Below are positions 8,361 to 16,169 of a stretch of 39,458 bases of DNA, one piece after another (positions within the stretch are counted from its first letter, which is position 1; every line of letters begins with the position of its first letter). The position numbers and the translations under genes are program-made. The stretch spans positions 1 to 39,458 of the forward strand of contig JANWWF010000014.1 in assembly GCA_025055755.1 (NCBI GenBank). The letters are read 5' to 3'. Source of the stretch: Candidatus Kapaibacterium sp. GTDB taxonomy: Bacteria; Bacteroidota; Ignavibacteria; Kapaibacteriales; NICIL-2. The notes under the pieces were generated by a model. It ran no database searches. It was given only the letters and a program-made list of their open reading frames with translations, and was not told where the DNA came from.

Positions 8361-9089
8361 CTACCAGGGGAGTGGCTTCCCCCGGAAAATGACCACTCCT
8401 GTCGGTGGATCAGGAGCGGTGATAAGGTCTGCAATTGGTCGTGCTGCTTGTTGGGGAGTAATCAACGCACCCTCGCCGCCAAGCTCTGTTTTGACCCACC
8501 CAGGATGAACACCAATGACCTTGATGTTGGTGTTCCGTAGAGCATGCGCCAGATGAACAGTAAATGCGTTGAGAGCAGTTTTTGAGCTGTTGTATCCAAA
8601 TGTTTTCGTGTCATAGGTGTTCGACCCGGGAGTAGCATGGAGCTCCAAGGAAGCCAGAATTGTCGACATGTTCACGATGCGTGCGCTGGTGCTTTTCTCC
8701 AGCAATGGCAGAAGAAGCTGCGTGAGCTCGACAGGACCAAAAAAGTTCACTTGGAATGTGCGGCGGAGAACATCCGGAGAAATCGTGGTCGTTGTGTTGA
8801 CGTTCCATCCTGATGATTCCAGCATTACTCCTGCGTTGTTGACCAGAACATCCAGCACGCCATGAAGAGCAGCAATTCTGTCGCGAGCGTAGATGAAGGT
8901 TTCCGGTTGTTCCATGTCAATCGGAATAGTCTCGGCGCTGATTCCTTGCTGACGGAGCGTAGCGACAGCTTCTTCCCCTCGCTGTAGCACGCGCGAGCCA
9001 ACGATAACGTGAAAACCGCGGTCGCCAAGTTCTTGTGCTAAGGCAAGACCAATCCCACGATTGGCACCGGTTATCAATGCAATGGGCAT
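8361..9089 (-). CDS. short-chain dehydrogenase/reductase (SDR)
   Basis: A classical-type NAD(P)H-dependent oxidoreductase of 242 residues; substrate unknown. It has the cofactor glycine motif TGANRGIG (7-14), the NNAGV structural motif (84-88), the catalytic serine region near 142-147 and the YxxxK pair Y166/K170. GSRVLQRGEE after the second strand carries an arginine that favours NADPH, an inference. The C-terminal HPGWVKTELGG fits the carbonyl-reductase-like subgroup. The ATG at 9089 was chosen because the motif then sits at the N-terminus as expected; the frame is open to 9302 but that extension overlaps the Rsm22-like gene. Divergent from the Rsm22-like gene (138-base spacer) and directly convergent with the MqnA-like gene. 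Confidence 0.9.
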   Translation of the reverse strand: MPIALITGANRGIGLALAQELGDRGFHVIVGSRVLQRGEEAVATLRQQGISAETIPIDMEQPETFIYARDRIAALHGVLDVLVNNAGVMLESSGWNVNTTTTISPDVLRRTFQVNFFGPVELTQLLLPLLEKSTSARIVNMSTILASLELHATPGSNTYDTKTFGYNSSKTALNAFTVHLAHALRNTNIKVIGVHPGWVKTELGGEGALITPQQAARPIADLITAPDPPTGVVIFRGKPLPW

Positions 9090-9227
9090 TTTGTTCCTGG
9101 CGTAAATGTTTGACCAGATGCAGACGCAAACATTCGAAAGAAGGGAAAAAATTCCCGTTCGACTTTCTTGTGGCCCGGGCTGTGCTGTAGCGATGTAACT
9201 TCGCTCGAGACGACGTGAAAAATCGCC

Positions 9228-10157
9228 ATGGAACTGTCGAGCCAGGATTGGAAAATCCTCCAACAGCTTCGAGAGCGTTTTTTGTGTGGTACATCCGTGC
9301 AAGCGCCTTATTGGCGCAGCCGGCGAGAGTTAGAGCTCTACCACGCTACATTAGGGCAGCGAATTGCCTGGAAGTGGCGTGCTGTGCTTGCAGAGCTTGT
9401 CGAGATTGGCTGGTCGCTGCCAGCAGGCGCCCTAGTGGACGTCGGCTGCGGCAGTGGCATTGCAACGGAAATGGTGCTCGAACAGTTTGGATGGCACCAT
9501 CTGACCGAAATCGTGCTGGTGGATATTTCTCCACTTGCCCTGGCATTTGCTGCGGAGCGACTTCAGGAGCGCTTCGGTACGCTCCCGATTCGTCGGACAA
9601 CCGCCGTCGAGATACCGCCACATGCTACAGTGGTGATAAGCCACACCCTGACAGAACTTCCCCTCGATGCATTCGAGCGTCTTGCTGAGCAGGTAATGGT
9701 GGCAGAGGCGATCATCGTCGTTGAACCAGGTACATCCCACGCCAGCAGGCGAGTTGTCGCCTTGCGCGAGCGCGGGCGCCAGCAATTCAGCATCGTTGCA
9801 CCTTGTCCGCACCAGGAACGGTGTGGAATGCTTCAGCCGAGCAATGCACGGCATTGGTGTCACTTTCACGTTTCGCCTCCCGCTGAAGCTTTTACCGAAC
9901 GGCAATGGGCACGATTTGCAGACGCACTGGGCATAGATGTCGGCGATCTTCCTGTCTCTTTTCTCGTTCTCGACAAGCAGTGGGAAGCCGCTTCCAGGGG
10001 ACAGACACGCCTGATTGGTGCGCCAGACAGTAGCCCTGTTGATGTTGTCATTGTAACATGCAGCCAGGAGGGAGTGCGGCAACAACTTGTACGAAAAGCA
10101 GATAATCCCGCGCTCTACCGCCTACTCCGCAAGCACCCGCCGCGGTGGATCGCATAG
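9228..10157 (+). CDS. Rsm22-family methyltransferase-like protein
   Basis: Related to Rsm22/METTL17, assembly factors of the small ribosomal subunit with a methyltransferase fold. The SAM-type glycine loop VDVGCGSG is at 70-77. The family region is clear: VVEPGTSHASRRVVALRERG (about 164-183) followed by APCPHQERCG and HWCHFH. Cysteines C193, C199, C211 and C278 match in order and rough spacing the four cysteines that bind an iron-sulfur cluster in METTL17; assigning them as ligands here is inference. The product is 309 residues and predicted cytoplasmic. It is the first gene of a short plus-strand unit, and the next methyltransferase starts 10 bases after its stop. Confidence 0.8.
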   Translation: MELSSQDWKILQQLRERFLCGTSVQAPYWRSRRELELYHATLGQRIAWKWRAVLAELVEIGWSLPAGALVDVGCGSGIATEMVLEQFGWHHLTEIVLVDISPLALAFAAERLQERFGTLPIRRTTAVEIPPHATVVISHTLTELPLDAFERLAEQVMVAEAIIVVEPGTSHASRRVVALRERGRQQFSIVAPCPHQERCGMLQPSNARHWCHFHVSPPAEAFTERQWARFADALGIDVGDLPVSFLVLDKQWEAASRGQTRLIGAPDSSPVDVVIVTCSQEGVRQQLVRKADNPALYRLLRKHPPRWIA

Positions 10158-10167
10158 TTTTGTGCGT

Positions 10168-11013
10168 ATGCATAATTCGATGTCTACGTTGCCCGATCCT
10201 GTTGAGCTGGTCAAGCAATCTGACGCATTTGCCCCGCATGAGCGATATTACTGGGGCTACCAGTTTTTGTTGGCTACGCATGTGCTTGTGCCCCTTCTCC
10301 GTCAGCAGGGAGTCTTTCGGGAAGGAATGCGCGTATTCGAGTTTGGTTGCGGAGAAGCAGGGGTGCTGGGTGCATTTGCCCATGCAGGAGCACAGGAAAC
10401 AGTCGGAGCGGATATTTCCGCATACCGCATAGAGGTAGGACGTCGGATTGCTGGAGTATGTGGCTTGCCTTTGCAATTAGAAGTGCGAGACCTACTCAGC
10501 GATTCATTGCCCTCGGCATGGCATCACCATTTTGATGTTGTTCTGCTGCGAGATGTTATCGAGCATCTCGATAGCCCCAGCAAAGCACTACAAGTGGTCA
10601 GAGAGTTGCTTTCGCCCTGTGGGGCAGTGCTGGTTACATTCCCACCGTATTATTCGCCGTTCGGTGGGCATCAGCATTTGCTCCAAACGCGCAGTGGCAT
10701 GATACCGTGGGTGCATGTGCTTCCAAAGCCCCTGTTCGAGTGGATTATTCGCCGAAGTTCGCGGCCTGCTGACCAGGAAGAAGTGCGGCGCCTTCGTCAT
10801 ATTCGCCTTACCATTCGAAGGTTCGAGCAAGCAGTTCACCAGACAGGATTCGTGGTTGCACACCGTAGCCTGTACCTCCTGCGTCCAGTGTTCCGTTTCA
10901 AGTTTGGACTACCTGCTTTGCAATTGCCCGCTATCCTCAGTGGTTCTATCCTAGCAGAGATGTGCGCAATGGAAGCATTGTACATTCTCCGCCTTGGCCG
11001 GCAAGAGAATTAG
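10168..11013 (+). CDS. class I SAM-dependent methyltransferase
   Basis: A 281-residue methyltransferase of the type 11/12 group, substrate unknown. SAM-binding motif I is VFEFGCGEAG (about 56-65), followed by an acidic residue ending the second strand (GADIS) and motif IV/post-I LLRDVIEHL (near 127), which resembles UbiE/Coq3-like small-molecule or lipid methyltransferases. A substantial C-terminal extension after VTFPPYYSPFGGHQH contains aromatic and basic residues and may shape the substrate pocket. The ATG at 10168 was chosen over earlier in-frame starts that overlap the preceding gene. It lies 10 bases downstream of the Rsm22-like gene, so co-transcription is likely. A sugar or quinone substrate are both open options. 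Confidence 0.8.
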   Translation: MHNSMSTLPDPVELVKQSDAFAPHERYYWGYQFLLATHVLVPLLRQQGVFREGMRVFEFGCGEAGVLGAFAHAGAQETVGADISAYRIEVGRRIAGVCGLPLQLEVRDLLSDSLPSAWHHHFDVVLLRDVIEHLDSPSKALQVVRELLSPCGAVLVTFPPYYSPFGGHQHLLQTRSGMIPWVHVLPKPLFEWIIRRSSRPADQEEVRRLRHIRLTIRRFEQAVHQTGFVVAHRSLYLLRPVFRFKFGLPALQLPAILSGSILAEMCAMEALYILRLGRQEN

Positions 11014-11032
11014 TGGGCACAGCAACACGGGT

Positions 11033-11039
11033 GGAGGAG
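11033..11039 (+). promoter_or_regulatory. strong Shine-Dalgarno site before the TTG start at 11045
   Basis: GGAGGAG, five bases before the TTG at 11045. It decides the start of the giant protein in favour of TTG over the ATG at 11102, which has no such site although it would give a tidier signal peptide. Confidence 0.55.
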
Positions 11040-11044
11040 TTTGA

Positions 11045-14000
11045 TTGAATCAAAAAAATTCCGTAGCTTCGTCGTGGACACTAACCTTGATTGTGAATGC
11101 CATGAAAGCGGGTTTAGTGTGGATGATCGTTGTCGGTACGATGCTTACCGCGTTGCATGTTCGGGGGCAAGTGTGGGAAGAGGTGACACTACCGGGACAG
11201 TTTGCTCAAGGGTACTATTTGGACGTGTTTTTTCTCCCCTCAAATCCCCAGTATGGCTGGGCATGCGGATTTAGTGGCTTTGTAGTGCGCACTACGAATG
11301 GCGGGCAGACGTGGCAGGGCTCTGTGGTCCCTTACAATGGGCGTGCAGGAGGACATCTCGAATCCATACACTTTGTTGATGCATTCAACGGATATACCTC
11401 GGGACCATGCGGTGTTTTCCGCACAACCGACGGCGGTGCAACGTGGACCGACATTACTCCTCCATTCCCCAGCGAAGGACCGTGGGGATGCTACTTTCTT
11501 TCGGCAACAACGGGTGTGGTGCTCGGCGGCGGCTGCGCCGGACCGCAGAACTTTTTCCGCACCACCAACGGGGGAGCAAGCTGGACGCTCTTTCAGGCAA
11601 ATCTTAACGCCAGTGGGCTGACTGATGCCATCCTCTATCCGAACGGAAGCGGTTTTGCGGTTAGCAGCGGCATTCTGTGGCAGACAAGCGATGGAGGAGC
11701 AACGTGGAGCATCCTTACCTCTACTGGTCCTAACTATTGGAACGAAGAGCTTACTCGCAGTGGCAATTCATTTCTGATTCCGTGGGCAGGGTCCAACTGT
11801 AGCGGCCAGGGTAGCGGCGGGGGTGGACGCTTCTCCACAGACGGTGGACAGACATGGCGTTCGTATTCGACAGGTGTGCCCATGTTTGGCGCATTTCTCC
11901 ATGATAGCCAACGCGGGTGGATATGTGGCTACGCCCGGCAAGTTTGGTACACCACCGATGCAGGGCAAAGCTGGCAGTACCGAGGATGCGGGACCCGTGG
12001 CGATCTGGACGATCTCTGGATGATTGACGACACAACGGGGTTTGTCGTCGGGCAAGGTATCTATCGCTATGCCCGTGCACAGCGAACCGCAAGTAAAACC
12101 CTTGTTGATTTTGGGGCGCACTGCCCGCCTGTGCTACGACTGGACACGCTCTACTTACGGAATCGCTCCTGGAATGCAACAAGTGTGCGCCTCTCCCTTA
12201 GTGGACAGCATGCATCGGCGTTTGCAGTAGTACAGCCAGCGTCGGCGCAAACTATCGGTGTGCCTTCGTGCGATTCGCTGATGGTGGTTGTTCGCTATCA
12301 GCCTTCCACTGACGGCGTCCATACAGCAGCCCTTAGTGCGGAGTTTTCTTCCGGAGAAACACTGGTAGTGCAATTGCGCGGAGAACGCATTGGAAACGCT
12401 GTGACCGTACAGGATACACTTGTGGAGGTAACAGGTGTTCCTGCTGGCGAGGCAGTTACGCTGTCGCTGGGTCTGCAGAATCGCTCCACTCTTTCAGGGC
12501 AAGTGGTCAGCGTTACGCGTCTTAGTGGCGCAACATTTATGGTGGATGGCGCTCTTCCTTTGGCGATTCCGCCAGGAGGAAATACTCTGCGCTTCCGCTT
12601 TGTTCCACCCGATACAGGTTGGTTCGTCTCGCGCGTGCGAATTCGAACCGAACCCTGCAGCCGGGACACAGTTGTTACCCTTCGCGTCTATGCACGCTCG
12701 CCGATTATTAGCGCAACGGCTTTGACGTTCAATTCCCCTTGTGGAGAAGGAGTGCAAGACTCTGTGCTCATCACAAATACTGGCAATAGCGATCTGGTTA
12801 TTAGTGCCCTCTGGATAGAGCCACTGGGGGTGCCGATTCAGGTCATTGGCTCCAGTCGTGGCTCTCTTCCAATTGTAACACCGCCTTCAGAGAGCACATG
12901 GGTGCATTTGCGGTATGAAGGATACGGCAGCGGAACTGCATCGCTGGTGCTGGAGCATAATGACCAAACGCTTGTCCGGCCGATTACTCGGCCGTTGCGT
13001 GTGCCACTTTCGTATGGATCGGCACCGCCAAGCTGGACCAGCTCGCCTCGAGTACTGGACTTCGGAACGCTCTGTGTCGGTGAGTCTCACATTCTTTTTG
13101 CAGAGATTGTTAACACCGGTACTGTACCTCTTGCGCTGACCGCAAGAGCTGATGCTCCCTTTGCGATTGCAGCGAATAGGCAGTTTTCCCTTGCTCCTCG
13201 AACGCGACAGCAGATAGGGGTTTCGTTTACACCAGTGCAAGCGGGGAGATGGAGCAGCGCTCTTGTGCTTGCTATCGAACCATGTAGTCGTGCTGATACC
13301 ATTTTGCTCCAAGGACATGCTGAAACTACCCTGCTTGCGGTCGAGCCGCAGCCAGTTGTGGTTCGCGTGCAGGTAGGGGAAAGCCGGCGGATACCTGTTG
13401 TTGTGCGGTCAACAGGAAGTGCCTACGCACGGATTTCGCAGATTGAGCTTACTCCAGTGCTTACCCAGTGGCGTCTGCGAACACCGCCGCTCCCATTGAC
13501 GCTGCAGCCGGGCAGAGGTGATACCATATGGCTCGATGTTGAGGCAGGAGATACCCCTACCCAGCTAACAGGCAGGCTCTGCGTGGATGCTGACACGCTG
13601 TGTCCTGTGCAGGCATGCGTGGAAGTGCGCTGTATAGTAGAGCCACGGGAGTTTCACGATCTGCAGCTTTCCCCCTTGCAGCACGTGTTTGCATTTCAGC
13701 GATGTACCCCTCGGCGCGAGCGCAGAACGGTAACGATAGCAAACAACGGCACATTTGTCGAAACAGTGACGGCAGCACGAATTGAACCTGCTGGTGCTCC
13801 TTTTGCCATTGTGAGCCCAGTGCTTCCGTTCTCTATTCGTCCGGGTGAACAGGTTGAAATTGGCATTGAGTATGCTCCCGTCGAGGAAGGAATCCACCAA
13901 GCGACTCTTGTACTTGAAAGTCCAGCAGCATGGAGTACACCCCGACAAGTAGAATTGGTCGGGAGTTTTGGGCGTGTGATCACCCAGTGCTCACCTGAGC

Positions 14001-15349
14001 GGACATCCTTTGGGACGTTGGCGACATGTTCGGCTGTGCAAGAACTGCCGGTGCGCTTTTTCAGTCGGGGTATGCTCAGCGATACGCTTGTTCTCGTTGC
14101 AGTACCTGAAAGACCAGGGTGGTCAGTCCCAGCGTCGGCACAGGTAGTGGCCATTGCCCCCAACGACTCTGCAGAAGTTGTCCTCCGCTTCGATCCATCG
14201 GCGGGAGAAGTTGGCGGTGCGTGGGTTGATCAGTTTGTGTGGGAAAGTCGGGTCTGTCCCTTGCAGCTTCGCGTCGAAGTAGCGTACCAAGTTGTACGTC
14301 CGCAGCTGAGCTATTCTCCTGCGGAAATCGACTTGGGTCGCCTGATGCAGCACAGCACCGTTCGAGCACAGGTAGAAATTGGTGCGCTCCCTCCTGTTGA
14401 GGAGTTCACGGTGGTCAGTTGGGAACTCACAACAATAGCGGGTGCTGCTGATTTGCAGCTGGATGCTCCTCTCCCCTTTGCCACCAAAGTACCACAGCGT
14501 GCATTGATTGCATATACAGTCACGCCACGGCAGGTGGGTCCATACCGGGCGCAAGTACGCTTTGCTGTAGTATCCCGGCTTGGATCGGCCCAGTGCCATG
14601 ATACCATCGTCGTTATGCTCACCGGAAACGTCGAGGAAGAGCATTACTGGGGTCGGCTTTCTATGCACCGCCATACAGGACTTGTTGGAGATACCATTCG
14701 TGTGCCGGTGGTTCTTTCAACGCGCGATAGCAGTGCGGATGCTTTATGGCGAGCAATGCCTGCAGCGATCGGTTTTGTTGTGCGGTATGATGCATTTGTG
14801 CTTGATGCTGTAGGAGCAGTAGCGGGCTCTGGTGGAGTCGAATTGCCAACAGTACGAGAATTAGGCCTGCTTCAGGTACGGGTACCTCGAGAAAGCCGAG
14901 TGGGTATGCTTGGCAGTAGTGATACGCTGGCAACACTTGTATTTGTTGGCTTGCAATCGCCGCCCTTGCGCTCAGAGCTTCACTTTACTCGGTCGTGGGC
15001 AGAGACCCTTAAGCCATATACCATTGAGCATGACGATGGCGAAGTAGTCCTCGATGCCTGTGTGCCGTGGGCACGGTTTGTTCTATCTTCAGAAGTGCAC
15101 TTGCGTGTTGTCCCCAATCCTGCCGATGATGCCCATCCACCTACGCTTGAAGTAGTAGCAGATAGTACTACGACACTTGAGTGCGCCCTTTACCGAAATG
15201 ATGGGCGGCAGGTGGCTCAGTGGACCTTGCACGTGGAAAAGGGACATTATTGGCATCTCCTTCCGTGCGAAGGGAGTGGGGTGTACTTTTTGCGTGTTTC
15301 TCAACGCAATGGAGTGTCTCGATGGGTGTTCCCACTGGTAGTGCGATAA
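11045..15349 (+). CDS. giant secreted BNR / HYDIN-like / cohesin-like protein with T9SS tail
   Basis: A 1,434-residue exported protein of unknown role, probably on the cell surface. After a signal segment (up to about residue 41, ...LHVRG/QVW) come six BNR/Asp-box repeats of the form RTTDGGATW at about 82, 126, 172, 213, 264 and 302, which build a sortilin-like beta propeller. From about 350 to 1200 there are repeated immunoglobulin-like HYDIN/ASPM-type units (for example LDFGTLCVGE near 672, with the NTG turn). Around 1210-1330 is a cohesin-like domain (GDTIRVPVVL... FVVRYDAFVLDAVGA). The last 80 residues (VVPNPADD... GVYFLRVSQ) form a type A T9SS sorting domain. The TTG start is backed by a strong ribosome site; the ATG at 11102 (MKAGLVWMIVVG) is the alternative. 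A strong terminator follows at 15418, so it is probably a single-gene unit. Confidence 0.85.
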   Translation: MNQKNSVASSWTLTLIVNAMKAGLVWMIVVGTMLTALHVRGQVWEEVTLPGQFAQGYYLDVFFLPSNPQYGWACGFSGFVVRTTNGGQTWQGSVVPYNGRAGGHLESIHFVDAFNGYTSGPCGVFRTTDGGATWTDITPPFPSEGPWGCYFLSATTGVVLGGGCAGPQNFFRTTNGGASWTLFQANLNASGLTDAILYPNGSGFAVSSGILWQTSDGGATWSILTSTGPNYWNEELTRSGNSFLIPWAGSNCSGQGSGGGGRFSTDGGQTWRSYSTGVPMFGAFLHDSQRGWICGYARQVWYTTDAGQSWQYRGCGTRGDLDDLWMIDDTTGFVVGQGIYRYARAQRTASKTLVDFGAHCPPVLRLDTLYLRNRSWNATSVRLSLSGQHASAFAVVQPASAQTIGVPSCDSLMVVVRYQPSTDGVHTAALSAEFSSGETLVVQLRGERIGNAVTVQDTLVEVTGVPAGEAVTLSLGLQNRSTLSGQVVSVTRLSGATFMVDGALPLAIPPGGNTLRFRFVPPDTGWFVSRVRIRTEPCSRDTVVTLRVYARSPIISATALTFNSPCGEGVQDSVLITNTGNSDLVISALWIEPLGVPIQVIGSSRGSLPIVTPPSESTWVHLRYEGYGSGTASLVLEHNDQTLVRPITRPLRVPLSYGSAPPSWTSSPRVLDFGTLCVGESHILFAEIVNTGTVPLALTARADAPFAIAANRQFSLAPRTRQQIGVSFTPVQAGRWSSALVLAIEPCSRADTILLQGHAETTLLAVEPQPVVVRVQVGESRRIPVVVRSTGSAYARISQIELTPVLTQWRLRTPPLPLTLQPGRGDTIWLDVEAGDTPTQLTGRLCVDADTLCPVQACVEVRCIVEPREFHDLQLSPLQHVFAFQRCTPRRERRTVTIANNGTFVETVTAARIEPAGAPFAIVSPVLPFSIRPGEQVEIGIEYAPVEEGIHQATLVLESPAAWSTPRQVELVGSFGRVITQCSPERTSFGTLATCSAVQELPVRFFSRGMLSDTLVLVAVPERPGWSVPASAQVVAIAPNDSAEVVLRFDPSAGEVGGAWVDQFVWESRVCPLQLRVEVAYQVVRPQLSYSPAEIDLGRLMQHSTVRAQVEIGALPPVEEFTVVSWELTTIAGAADLQLDAPLPFATKVPQRALIAYTVTPRQVGPYRAQVRFAVVSRLGSAQCHDTIVVMLTGNVEEEHYWGRLSMHRHTGLVGDTIRVPVVLSTRDSSADALWRAMPAAIGFVVRYDAFVLDAVGAVAGSGGVELPTVRELGLLQVRVPRESRVGMLGSSDTLATLVFVGLQSPPLRSELHFTRSWAETLKPYTIEHDDGEVVLDACVPWARFVLSSEVHLRVVPNPADDAHPPTLEVVADSTTTLECALYRNDGRQVAQWTLHVEKGHYWHLLPCEGSGVYFLRVSQRNGVSRWVFPLVVR

Positions 15350-15370
15350 AACAGCGGGAACAAAGTCGGG

Positions 15371-15403
15371 GGAGGAGCAGTCTAAGCAACCGCAAGCTCC
15401 TCC
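15371..15403. other. inverted repeat (8-bp stem)
   Basis: GGAGGAGC at 15371-15378 pairs perfectly with GCTCCTCC at 15396-15403 across a 17-base loop. No T tract follows directly, so it is not itself a classic terminator; it lies 15 bases upstream of the true terminator hairpin and may stabilise the 3' end of the giant-gene mRNA. Confidence 0.45.
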
Positions 15404-15417
15404 TACCCACACCAGCG

Positions 15418-15455
15418 CGGGGCGATCGGCTTCGGTCGAGCGCCCCGTTTTATTT
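15418..15455 (+). terminator. rho-independent terminator with UUCG tetraloop
   Basis: CGGGGCG (15418-15424) pairs with CGCCCCG (15441-15447). Inside, after a two-base mismatch on each side, CGGC and GTCG pair around a TTCG tetraloop. The run TTTTATTT follows at once (15448-15455). It ends transcription of the 4.3-kb gene before the ba3 oxidase operon. Confidence 0.8.
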
Positions 15456-15510
15456 GGAATCTTGGGGAGAAATAGTGCATCAAACCAAGCAAATAGGAGT
15501 AAAATGTCCA

Positions 15511-15518
15511 TATTTTTG
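15511..15518 (+). promoter_or_regulatory. candidate -7 element for the ba3 oxidase operon
   Basis: TATTTTTG exactly matches the Bacteroidota sigma-A -7 consensus TAnnTTTG and lies 52 bases before the ATG at 15571, just after a terminator. No TTG at the expected distance (about 19-20 bases upstream) was found, so this remains a weak call. Confidence 0.3.
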
Positions 15519-15557
15519 TATGACCGCTCTGTCGGCGGCAGAAGTTCCACAAATGCC

Positions 15558-15563
15558 GGAGGA
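15558..15563 (+). promoter_or_regulatory. Shine-Dalgarno site of the 41-residue oxidase subunit
   Basis: GGAGGA with a 7-base spacer to the ATG at 15571. This fixes the start of the short gene inside a longer open frame. A second site, GGAGG at 15689-15693, serves the next gene at 15699. Confidence 0.7.
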
Positions 15564-15570
15564 TTCAGTG

Positions 15571-15696
15571 ATGGTAGAACACAGTTCCAGCGAGCGTTTT
15601 GTGCCAAAAGGTGCGATTGCGTTTTTCGCAGCGCTTGCAATCTTCTACGCCATGCTATGGTTTGCGGTGTACGTTGAATTGTTGGGACGGAGGTAG
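15571..15696 (+). CDS. ba3-type oxidase small subunit (subunit IIa-like), 41 residues
   Basis: A single-helix membrane protein: a hydrophilic N-terminus (MVEHSSSERFVPKGA), one transmembrane helix of about 20 residues (IAFFAALAIFYAMLWFAVYV) and a short basic end (LLGRR). It matches in size, place and design the 34-residue subunit IIa of the Thermus thermophilus ba3 oxidase, which packs against subunits I and II and fills the place of a helix missing from subunit II. The gene sits 2 bases before subunit II, as expected. The longer open frame from 15220 covers the terminator, so only the part after the strong ribosome site is real. It is likely to be missed by gene finders that favour longer frames. 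Confidence 0.75.
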   Translation: MVEHSSSERFVPKGAIAFFAALAIFYAMLWFAVYVELLGRR

Positions 15697-15698
15697 CG

Positions 15699-16169
15699 AT
15701 GGACCGGATCGAAAAAGTGATTATCGCAAGTGCGGTAGTGTTGCTCCTTGTTTTTTTTGGTGCGATTGTCATTGCCGCAACAGGATACGGCGTTGATGTG
15801 CCCACCTGTGTCACCGATCGTAAGCCGTTCACTGAAGGACGAGCACCGTTCAAGACATCTGATCAGCCTCTTCGTTATGAGGCACACACAGTTGCCCGTA
15901 TGTGGAATTTCGATCCTCCCGAAATAACCATTCCACCAGGTGCGGAGCTCGATTTATACTTGAGTGCTGCTGATGTGGTGCACGGCTACTTTGTTGAGGG
16001 TACAAACATCAATTTGATGGCAGTGCCTGGTGCAGTGACATACCAGCGCGTCAAGTTCGATCGGGAAGGAACCTACCGTATTCTATGCCATGAGTACTGT
16101 GGCACGGCGCATCACTTGATGGCAGGTACGATTGTTGTCTCACAAGCAGCTATGGAGGAACAGCAATGA
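15699..16169 (+). CDS. cbaB: cytochrome c oxidase subunit II, ba3 (B) type
   Basis: Carries the dinuclear CuA centre that accepts electrons from cytochrome c. At 156 residues it has one N-terminal transmembrane helix (about 8-28) and a periplasmic cupredoxin domain. CuA ligands are visible: H95 (DVVHGYF) and the CHEYCGTAHHLM motif with C130, C134, H138 and M141. The single helix and short length are as in Thermus ba3 subunit II. The ATG at 15699 has a GGAGG site five bases upstream. Its stop overlaps the start of subunit I by 4 bases (ATGA at 16166), which indicates translational coupling and balanced production. Confidence 0.93.
   Translation: MDRIEKVIIASAVVLLLVFFGAIVIAATGYGVDVPTCVTDRKPFTEGRAPFKTSDQPLRYEAHTVARMWNFDPPEITIPPGAELDLYLSAADVVHGYFVEGTNINLMAVPGAVTYQRVKFDREGTYRILCHEYCGTAHHLMAGTIVVSQAAMEEQQ

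Noticed and set aside
11045-15349. Repeated motifs as a CRISPR array or DNA tandem repeat
   Set aside because: The recurring units are degenerate protein motifs (Asp-boxes and beta-sandwich repeats), not conserved DNA repeats with spacers.
15220-15570. Upstream part of the frame that ends in the 41-residue subunit
   Set aside because: It covers the end of the giant gene and the terminator; the ribosome site at 15558 marks the real start.
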